Source: Ignelater luminosus
Taxonomy: Eukaryota; Arthropoda; Insecta; Coleoptera; Elateridae
Assembly: GCA_011009095.1 (NCBI GenBank)
Contig: VTPC01090611.1
Location: 30,509-94,508 of the forward strand
Direction of reading: 5' to 3'
Length of the DNA: 64,000 bases
Part shown: positions 26,588 to 37,500 of the stretch, piece after piece
Numbering within the stretch: the stretch's first letter is position 1
Layout: each line of letters starts with the position of its first letter
The notes under the pieces: model-generated
Told to the model about the DNA's origin: nothing
The model's database searches: none
Seen by the model: the letters and a program-made list of their open reading frames with translations, nothing else
Made by a program: the position numbers and the translations under genes

Positions 26588-29402
26588 TTCTAGATATGTT
26601 TCATATAGCATAATCTATATTTAAATTTCCAAAATTAATATTTTATATTTCTCAATATCACTAACTACAGAATTCATACCACAAAACTTAGAATGGGAAA
26701 TTAAGGCAGGACCTTACAAACCCTTTCAAAAGCAGTTGAGAATTCAAGTATTGGGTAGGTATGCTACATGAAATATGTCTACCAAAAACATATTTTAAAG
26801 TCAAATGTAGATTTCTTTCTCTTCAAATTTATGCTGTGTAGACATTGATTTGTGAATATAATCAGCCTGAATTGTTTCAAGTTCAAAGCCCTAACATAGG
26901 TAAGTACTCATTTAATGTTTTGCAGGAGGAATTACTGCATACAGCAGCAGAAAATATTAGCATAGAATATGGTAAGATCTTTATAATAAGAGCAGGAACT
27001 TTTTTTACCTATCCAAACTAAAACTGTTACTTGGACATTCACAACCTCCAATATTGAAACAGCAAAATTAATGAGTAATGACGTCTTTTTCTCACAAACT
27101 AACTTATCTGAACTGATCTGATTCAACGCAAACTGCTTAGGCAATGGAAAAAACAATTTGTGACATTTGTCTTTAACCTAACCTCATCTTTCATTACTAC
27201 TCTCATCCATTTAAGTAAACCAACATATTGCTGGTGCTTGAGGGGCAATGATGAAGCACACTGACTGGTGGACTGCTGGTTTACATTTACTGATAAATTG
27301 ATGAATTAGTTGACAGATAGATTGGTCAATTGATTGTACAAAATGCTGAACATTTACACGATACTGATTTTCCATTAATTTATTTTTATTAAAAGAAACT
27401 GTCACAGTTGACATTGTCAAAGTGTTCACCAAAAGAATCAATGCACATTAGAACTTGTTCTATTTTACATGCATCAATAAATTGAAGACTACACAATTGA
27501 TCAATTTATAGCTAAATGTATGATATGGCGTTTATACTCAAAAACACATAAACAACCAGTAGACAGCACTAAATTTTGTAAAATTATCAAAATGGCAGTA
27601 AAGAGGGTGAACAACAGCTGCAACCAGTGTTGCCAGACCTGGCTACAAATCTCCAAATCTGAAGATTTACAACATACGAATACGGTTGTAATTGTATCCA
27701 CAATCTTAACTTGAAAATGTGCGCATCATGAAGCATATTCTTTGCTTCTTTAAACAAAAGTTGATTTGATTCAAGAAATGGTTTAAGTACATGTGGATTA
27801 GTTTTCTGTTTTCAATATTGATGAATGATAACATTGGCATTTTAAAAAGGTAATTAAAGTAAATTTCATTGAAATAAATTTGGAAGATTGGTGTATAATT
27901 TCTTTCAATTGCCAATTTTTAATTTCTATTGTTTTCAGAAAAATTAAATCTTGTCTTTATTTACTTTCTATCTTTCTAGAGGAAAATCACTTCATCAATC
28001 TTTCATTTTTGATTTCTATGAAATTAACCTAACTTTTTAAAATGCCAATTAAGGCAATAAGGTATCTGTATGTGATTTTATGGTCTCAAGGTTATTTAAT
28101 TTGGGGTATAAAGAAAATCAAGAGCTGCAAAGTATTTGCTAGATAATTGACAATTCATTACATTAATCAAATTTTAATTGCATAGAAAATGCTATTACGT
28201 CACAGAACTTCCACAGATGAGAGGTATAGAAATGTTAGGTTAGATTATACAATGTTTATACTCCAAACTGAAAAATCATGTAATTTTGGCAGTGTACTAC
28301 AGATGCTATATGTCATCATTCATCGATAGTGGCAATCAAGAAAATTTAATTTATACATTATTTAATACTGTATTTATATTTATTAGTAAGCAACCTATGA
28401 ATAAAAACAAACTTGTAATTAGAAAACAAATATAAACAATCTCAAATCACTCATGTCGTGTCGCATCGGTTTACTCACACATGATATAGCAAAATCATAA
28501 CCATACTTACACCCCTGTTAGTATAGCTGATCCTACTGTCATTTGTATTAGTCTTGACCTCAAAGGTAGCAATTTTTGTTATTGTCAGATCAACACCAGT
28601 AATCTCACAGTGAAGTACTATGGCAAGATGATCATCTTTGGGGTAAGTACTTTCGATACTTGCCTTATTTTTGTATTAACGTATCTTTATTTGAATAAAT
28701 GTATAAAATATCAAGTTCAATTTCATACTATTATCAATAATATATAAAAAAAGTAAACAAACATTTTAAATGTTTTTATTTTTATAAAAGAAATACAAAT
28801 ACTTCACACTTTTCACAAAAATTATAAAAAAAGATTCGAAATTGTTTTACTTTCATTTCATTTCTCACAGTGTAGTCTGAGCTGCATAACAAAACTAAAT
28901 ATTACTTATTTTCTAACAGCATTATCGTTTAACATCAAATGTGACATGTTTATTAGAATAAGTAATACATAGTATATTAAACAAAACCACTTTTTTACTT
29001 CTTAATAATTTTAACAGCAAGCAGATATACTTTAAAATACGATCATTTTATTCTACATACATATTTTTCGACCAACCACACGATATCCATAAAAAAAATA
29101 TATATATTAAGTAAAATTCAAATAATCACAATAACGTAAAATAAAACACACAACAATTAACATAAGAAATTAACACTTTTATGCATGTTTCGTAGTAAAA
29201 TTCCATTTATTAAGGGGATCAACTACAAGAAAAGTATTCAGTAGCTTAAAAGCAATGCATATAGTATTTTTTTGCAAAAACATTAAACATAAATAATAGA
29301 AAATAAAAATTAATTATTTTTAACACAATTGATTTTTCTCATTCACAATTTATTAAGTATGAAAATATTAATTTCTCTAATAATAAATAATACAGTTTTA
29401 AA
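26588..29402. other. Intergenic DNA between convergent genes
   Basis: No gene is supported. The stretch contains a dispersed repeat copy at 27551-27634 and a possible orphan mini-exon at 28589-28642 (acceptor TTGTCAG, 18 open codons, donor GTAAGT) with no partner exons seen. A single Tc1/mariner-style end (TACAGGGTGACC) lies just upstream at 26358-26369. Confidence 0.4.
27551..27634 (+). repeat. Dispersed repeat, copy 1
   Basis: This shares a diverged but collinear block with 58544-58627: a GCACTA-ATTTTGT segment, then AAGAGG-TGAACA-CAGC and TGCAACCA-TGTT. Family unknown; probably a fragment of an interspersed element. Confidence 0.6.
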
Positions 29403-30720
29403 AAACACTGCCCATTCCGTTTGCAATTACAAATATAACTGGGAATATTAATTTTCATTAGAGATCCTGAATAAAATAACAATAATGAATAACTAAGAGG
29501 GTGCATTTCAAAACTTGCCCATGTATTTTATAATGGATAACATATGTTTAAAATTGATCAAAATAATAAAAACCAACCTTCTAGCAATTTTATGGTCTAT
29601 TCACAATAACAATTAATGAAATAATAGTTTTACAGTCATTTATGTGCTTTCTTTTTAATGCGAACTTAAAAGTTGAAACAACTTATACATAATACTAACA
29701 TAAAGCTTATAAAACACTTTATTTGCCCATTCTGTTTGCAATTACAAATATAACTGGGAATATTAACTTTCAATAGAGACCCTGAATAAAGCAACAGCAG
29801 TAAATAACTGAAGGGGTTCATTTCAAAACTTGTCTCTGTATAGGGGAAACTCAAACTCAAATATGACCTCTGGTGTGATTTAGTGAATTTTGGCATTTGA
29901 TTTTCATGCGTGTTTTCAATTTTATTGCTTTTCTTATTTTTTTGTCAACATACCCAAAAACCAATACAAGATCTCACATAAACAAATAGGAATTGTAGCA
30001 CCACCATCGATCATGAGTCTTCCCATATTATAATGGATAAAGTCAGTTTTGAAATGTATCTCCTCAACTAAATAAAACAATGATCGATCTTATTATGAAA
30101 AGATTTCAGTTAATTATTTTGTAAATATAGTTTGCACTTCAAAACAGTAAAACTCATCTTCTAACCATTTTCTAATCTATTCACATTGACAGATAATGAA
30201 ATAATAAATTTACAGTCATTTATGTGCTTTCTTTTCAATTTTAACTTAAAAGTTAAATAATACGAGAAATACTCTGCGTGTTATACTAGTATGAAGCTTT
30301 TAAAAAACACATTTTATTTGCCCATTCCGCTTTCAATTACATATATAATTGGGAATATTAACTTTCAATCGAGATCCTGAATAAAGTAAAAACAATTAAT
30401 AAGTAGAGAGAGGGTTCATTTCAAAACTTTTCTGTGGTAAAGTACATTTTGAAAGAGATCTCCTCAATTAAATAAAACATAACCTATAATAATTGTTCTT
30501 ATTACCAGAAGATTTCAGTTTGATTATTCTGTAAATATAGTCTGCACTTCAAAATAATAAAACTCACCTCCTAACCATTTTAATCTATTCACATTGACAG
30601 TCGATGAAATAATAGTTTTATAATCATTTGAGTGCTTTCTTTTCAGTTTGAACTTTAAAGTTGAAATATATGTGAAACGGCCTGCATATTATACTACTAT
30701 GAAGTTTGTAACAAACAAAT
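29403..30720. repeat. Eroded tandem array, about three units, behind ari-2
   Basis: Three units start near 29405, 29722 and 30314 with the same opening (TGCCCATTC, then CAATTACA-ATATAA-TGGGAATATTAA). Each later repeats TCATTT-TGTGCTTTCTTTT followed by AACTT-AAAGTT (29634, 30215 and 30623). Units 2 and 3 also share a block with GTAAATATAGT-TGCACTTCAAAA (about 30120 and 30530) and one reading CTATTCACATTGACAG. Unit lengths are about 317, 592 and 407 bp, so internal indels have accumulated. No protein is encoded. It lies 0.8-2.1 kb after the ari-2 stop. Confidence 0.75.
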
Positions 30721-31155
30721 AGGTACTTAAAACAAATACATCAGAGTAAATTAATTAAACCTATTTTCTGCTACAAGATTTTCTAAAAAGTTAGAATAGG
30801 AATGCCATTATAACGTACAATACAACAAATTCTTGTTTCAAGTCCCTACTTTTAAAGTATGATTTATATAAATATAAAAGAGTATTTATGAAAATATTTT
30901 TCTAAAAGCAAACTAAATCTATTTCTTTAACAAACAACATTGTGTACAAGTTATCAGTTGATCCCTCAAAGTATGTTAAAAAGAATTTGAATATGTAACA
31001 ATAGTTTGCATTTTTGTGCATTTTTTATAATTATATTTCAGCAAGTAATAGCTATCTAGTATTCAATTACTTTTATTCTTGCATTACACATTTAATTTAA
31101 AAAGAAAAATAACCAAAATTATCCAAGTGCACCTTCGATCTCAAAATGTGTATAT

Positions 31156-31161
31156 TTTATT
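31156..31161 (-). terminator. Candidate poly(A) signal of ari-2
   Basis: On the minus strand this reads AATAAA, about 360 bp past the ari-2 stop codon. Other hexamers occur nearby, so this choice is tentative. Confidence 0.3.
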
Positions 31162-31518
31162 TAATTAAGATATGTAAAAATGTGAATAGAAATACCTGAA
31201 AAACTTGATTAATACTAAATATTATGGTTTACTTAAAATATGAATATAATTACCTAAAAGCTAGAATTCTTAGTTTTATAATAAAACTTACCTAAACAGC
31301 TAGTAAATTCCCGGAAAGTAAAAAATACTTCTTAAAATCATTAATTTGTGTGAAATAAATTTAATTTTCTTTAAAGCTCTACTTCTTCTGCAAGTTTCTT
31401 CCAAGTTCAAGTCATATTCCAGATTTTACAAGCTGTGTATACATCACAAAACACACGGTTTTACTTTTAAAAAATTGAAAAATACATTAACTTAACTAAA
31501 TATCATTAACGTAAAATA

Positions 31519-34500
31519 TCACACATCTAGAAAATCTTTTAAAAGTGTAGTCCTTCGTTTTTCTGCAATATCCATCTGATTTTCTAAATCTCCTCGATCA
31601 GTTGTTTCAGCACGTTCTATTTTCCAAGAAAGATTTTCAATTTCTGCCTCTAGCTGAGCTTGTTGATACTCAAAGAGTTCCTTACGTGGTCCAGTTTCCA
31701 TATAATAAGCGTAAGGGTATGTATACTGAAGAGTATAACGACATTTTGCTAAAAGCCCCGCTGCGGTAAATAAATACTGCCAATCAATCCATGTACCTAA
31801 CCCTGCCATAACCTTTTGATTAATACGTGCTTTTAATTTCTCTAAAGTATGTGCTTCTAATTTTAAAGACTTTGAGTGATTCTCCCAACGTTCATAATAA
31901 TGTAAATACTTTTTCAAGGCTTCCCGTGCTTGGGCATGAACAGATTCGTGAGCAATATTGGGATTTTCTTTATAACGAGAACATTCATAATACTCTGAGC
32001 CATGTGCTTTCCAATCACCTAAACACATCCAGCAAAAATCATACTTGCAGTTGTAACATTGCATATGATTACAACCACCGTTTTTTTCTATGCAGATGTG
32101 GCAATTAGGGCAATCTTTGGTATGGGCACTAATGTAATTAGCAGTTTCACTATCATCTGCACATTTCGTTAACCATTTCTTAATTACATGACAATCAGTT
32201 GGTGCATGATAGTCCATGCCACATCTATAAAATAAGAAAATAAAATTTAAAAAATAAAACAAAACTTGAAAAACCTCCGCAATGAGTTTCATAAGATTTG
32301 TATCAATCACAAGAATATGTGATTTCTCCAGGGATGTGAAAGATGTCAAATTTCGTTTTTCGTTGTTTTTCAAAATATCACTTTCTATTTTTATAAATAA
32401 TTTCATTTTGTTTAACGGTAAAACAACATTATTTCGGTTAATTTCATTCTTGATTTTTAATTATTTGGTTTTTAAAATCGTCATAGTCTTCTTAGTTTCC
32501 TGTCCTCGGCATCACTATAAAAATGTTTTTTGCTCTATCTTTATTCACATAAGTGAAACAACATTCATTGATGCGCACTGAGGACTTTTAGTTTAAATAT
32601 AAAGAAATCATTTAAAAATATCGATTTTTGGATACTTTCAGTTTTTTAACTTCCAGACGAACACAATTTACCGAAGAGAACCTCAAAAGAACAGTTATTT
32701 ATTAATGTCAACTCTTGTCTATGTAATTTAGGTTATGGTTAGTCGCGCGTGTCAAAAATTGTTATTATAATCTTGCAGTAGGTATGTGTGTACTATAATT
32801 GACATATCAATTGCATGATCAGTATTCAATATAAACAAGAAGTTAGAAAACTGAAAAAGTAGCGTTATTAACTGATTGAAAATTTCTCGTTTTGTCTTCA
32901 ATTTTCTATTTTTTTCAGTTTCATTATCGATTTCAATACAAAGAATAGCATTTTCTTTTCAATTAATAACGCTATTTTTTATAACGTTGCACATCCCTGG
33001 ATTTTTCATCAATATGTAACTTAGATTAAGAATTTTATAAATGATACCTATGTATATTTAAATTTTACAGAATTGTGTAGTTAGTACCTCCACCTTTTTC
33101 ACACAACTGACTCTAGATTCCGAAAATAATAAAATTACTGCTTATTCAAATGTTCAACATAATTAGTTGTTTCTTGAGTGATTCCTCCCACCTAAATCTT
33201 CAACTCCGCTATGGACATCATGCCTATAAAGATTCATAAAATAGTAGATGCCTTATAGTAACAACTATGTATTACATTACTGAAATAGAAACTTGGACAC
33301 TCTGTAACTTATAAACAGTGCACTTCAGGATTTACCAAGAGTGATGGCAGTTGGTCGTGCAGACTATGGTATCGCATTGCAGTATAAATTGGTGTAATAG
33401 TCAGTGACTGCCATCCACTTCATGGACGCCCAAATGAAACCAGACAATAATTTCAGCAAAAAAGTCTAACAATCAGTAAATGATTGTTTTTATTCTAGAT
33501 CAGTGGTTCTCAAACTGTGCACAGCAGTACAAAAACAAAAAAACTTCCTTACAGAAAAAAGTAAGATACTTACTTGAAACAAAAAACAGTCTTACACTGA
33601 CAGCAAACAGAGCGCTTAGCCTTGGGTTCTCTACTTCGTATGACCACTTGGCAATTTGGCCCTGGACAAAATCTCAATTCAGGGTGAGATTTTACATAGT
33701 CTTGAAAGGTGTACTGCTGGTACTTCTCCCGCATATTTGGACGAGATAGATGTTTTAACACAAAATCTTCAGGTGCTAAAACTTCACAATCGCGGGCCAT
33801 ACAGCTGATAGCAGTAGAAATACCCTGTAATATAAAAAAAATGATTCAACTAAAATCATAAGCAGAATCTGTGTTTTGTCTTTATACGAGCCAATTCAGC
33901 CCTAGGAGCCAATTTGCCCACGCCTGCTATGGAGAAATACAGATAAGTAAGCAAGAAAAACAAATGAATTAAGAGACAAGAATATTGGATAAAAATACCA
34001 TATTAATTGTTAAGAAAACAATAAAGAGAAATATAAAGAAAAAGAATCAAAAACAAATAAAAAAATAAGAGAAAAGTAGTATAGAACAGGTGGTCAGGTA
34101 AGGTATGAGAATACAGATGATGTGACAAACACTGAAAAGACAAGAAAACGAAAGTAAAACAAGAAGAGGGAAGAGGAATGGAATAAGTCAATGAGATGGT
34201 ATGAGCAGTGAGGCGAACAGACACTACATACAAAAATGGAACAACAATCAACCATAAGAAAGAATGAAGAGAATGAAAGTAAGGCAGAGGCCTTGGAAAA
34301 GAAGATAAATAAAGAAATGGGACAGAAGGTACATGAAGATGTTAATATTGAAATAAAAGAAAGAAGCTAAAAGAGATATGTAGGGATAGAAGAAGATTGA
34401 AAGAAATAAAATACAGAAAACAGAGAAGCAAGCAATAAAAGAGGTTAGATATGGAGTTTTTTATTTTGTGCAAGCATCAACTAAAAAAAATGTGGAGTTT

Positions 34501-37500
34501 CTGTTTGTTACTTTGTTGTTTTTATTTCACATCTGGCAAATAGTTTCGAAAAGATTGTAGCATGTGTATACAGTTGTCTCATATGCCGTCATATGTTGAT
34601 GCATGTTGCTATGTCAATTAGTAAATAAAATTAAAAGACTGTACTCATGAAATAATTTATTTTGTGCTGTGATATCAAGTATTTAATTCATAACCATCTT
34701 AAATAGTGATGTACTGTAATTCAGCACTCTGGCGTTTTTTGCTACGTCACAGTAATTTCAGTATATAAGGCAACCATGTACCCTAAGGAGCATAATTAAA
34801 TCTTACTTGTATCATTACCTAACAGAAATGAATAAAGATCACAGAAAGACACTTTTTTCTTGAGATCCAATACTATAATACTTTTCTAAACAGAATCTTT
34901 ATTTAACTTGTATCTATTTGAATTTCTAATGCTGTTACAAAAATGAAGTACCTACTTATCGGAGGAAACTTTTATTTGCAAATTTATTTTTCTGGTATAA
35001 CATATTCCTTAACAGAAAATCCGCGAATTCTAGAACCCTGTATACAGTGTGATACAAAATAACTTTCTTTCTGATCGTGCTTTGTTTTTGCAATACTGAA
35101 GTTCAAAGTTTTAACACCAATCAGAAAAGAATAAAGGAAGACAGTCAGAAAAGAATAAAAGAAGACAACAAGAAAATTTTATTTTAAACTGTAATGGTTA
35201 GACTAAAAGAAAAAACATAAAATTAACTCATAACTTGTATTCGAAAAGTCCACCGCCAGCTGTGATGCAAGAGTGGCAACGTGAGACTAGTGAATTATAA
35301 ACAAGATCAAAATTTTGCTCGTTTGCAACTTGAAGTGCAACAATCATACTTCTTTCTTGCAATTGTTCTTCATTGTGGATTTTCTCTGCATAAACTATTT
35401 GTTTCACAGGGCCTCATAAATAAAAACCAGTAGATTTAGATCTGGCGACCTAGCAGGCCAGGGAATTGGGCCATGTCTACCAATTCACCTTCCATTAAAA
35501 TGGTTGAAACCATATCATGTTGCGTAATGCTAATAAAACATTGTCTAATAATTCAATCAAGTTGTTATTCAGAAATTCCAAGTAATTCACACCAGTTAAA
35601 CAATAAGGCAGAATTTGCATTGGCAGCAGACGACCATTGAAAATTCCACACCATGTTGATAGAAAATATGTGCAAATTGTGGAAGTTATTGATACCGTCT
35701 CTGGTGAAAGTAGCTTTGTCAGACCATCAAATGCAATGAATAAAATTTTGATCTCGCTCAAGATGTCTGAGAAGCCATTGAAAAAATGCTAATCTATGTT
35801 GTTTATCTCCTAGTCGTAGGAGATGGACATGTTGGTAATAAGGATGCAACTCTTCTCTGCGTAAAGTCCTCCAAACGAAGTTGCAGTTCTTCTAGTACTA
35901 ATTTCTGGTTCGTCAAGCACTGTGTCAATTACACCACCCATATGATGATTAGCAATGTCACATTGTTGCAGTCTTTGAAATGCGTCAGAAAATACATGAC
36001 GAGATGATTGATATCTATTGGGGAATCTTCTTTGATATTCTTGACAACTTTCTAAAGCATTACCTTTGCAGAAACTGTACACAAAAATAATCTGCATATT
36101 TTTCGTTATTGAACTGCATCCTCGGCAAAATTTTTATCTTTTCTAATCACAAACAATGTAGTGACACTGTCAAAACCTAATCAACAATTATTTTTTTCCA
36201 CGCGATTTCCATGGCTTAAATTTTAATGAAAAACAAATTAACTTTGGAAAACTTCTCGCCGTGATATGTCAAAAACGAAGCACAATCAGAAAATAAATTA
36301 TTTTGTAGTTTATGCTTAGAATGTCAAACTGAATAGAAATTTTTATTTTTTGCCTTGTGCTATAAATCACACTGTATACATAGTGGAGATTAACTATTGC
36401 ATACCTTATTTTCATAAGAAAAATGATCTTTAGTTACTTTCAAAGGAATAACTATGCAAACCAAAATGCACTCAGTGGTATCAAAATCAGGTAATTGTTC
36501 TATTAAAAAAAAAAAAAAAAAAAAAGTTAACTTTCTCTTTTTTCTTTCATATCATAATTTGTTAATGATATCCAATCACATCTTTTCATTTTTTTAAATC
36601 TCCTTTGAGCTCGTTTAATATCAAACTAATAAATAGGTATAGGGCGCTTTTTCACTTTCACATCAGGGCCCCATTTTAGCTGACATTCTTAGATGTAAAT
36701 AGAAAAAAATGCAAACTCAATTCATTTACAGGATCAGTAAAAGTTCTGAGAAGTTTTCCTCCTTGTTTATAACCTATATTCTTAAAAGAAGAAGTTGGAA
36801 CTATTGTAAAATAACAACTAACCGTAATTTATGACCACTATGAACTCTTCAGCTGTACAAAGATATTTAGTTTAAAATTCTTGGTAGTCCAGAATTTTTT
36901 TAAGATTAGAAATAAGAATCTAAACAATCTTTTTTAAATAAAAACGTACTTTCAAAGTTGGTCATGGTTTTAATAATAAATAATTGTTTGCACTTCATTA
37001 TGAAGTCTGGATCTGTCTTAATAAATTTGTACTACTGTAATACCTTAAATCATCAAATTGTATTTTTGTTTGTTTTTTTTATGTTCTTAGCTTTGTAACA
37101 CATGGGCTGAAAGTCCCAGGCCTAACAAATAGATGGCACTAGTTCTATTGCATTCACCGCTTTTTCAGTTAGTACTAACCTTCAAAAGACAGCTGTTAAA
37201 ATTTCATGATATTCTATTCATTATTTTGTGAGTTATTGTGCTAAGAGTGACGCTACTTTTGTTATTTTCAAAACAATGGATCAAAAACAATTTCGTGTTT
37301 TAATTTTACACTGCTTCTTGATGGGAAAAAATACCGTTCAAGCGAAGCAATGGCTTGAAAAGTGCTATGGGGACTCCGCTCCATCAGAAACAACAATAAA
37401 ACGTTGGTTTTTTGACTTCAAACGTGGTCGTAGAGACACCGATGATGCAGAACGCAGTGGACGTCCAAATGAGGCGGTAACACCAGAAAACATCAAAAAA

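Noticed and set aside
29403..30720. CRISPR-like or satellite array
   Set aside because: Only three long, unequal, diverged units in eukaryotic DNA; spacing is irregular and nothing resembles short repeats with unique spacers.
31519..32406. ari-2 exon 4 starting at Met 32406
   Set aside because: The segment before 32224 is intron: a TATAG acceptor precedes the conserved [11 protein letters not shown], and exon 3 supplies the RING1-IBR part with matching phase.
31827..32581. Plus-strand frames over ari-2 exon 4 and its flank
   Set aside because: The minus strand carries conserved RBR and Ariadne sequence, so these are antisense shadows or intron chance frames.
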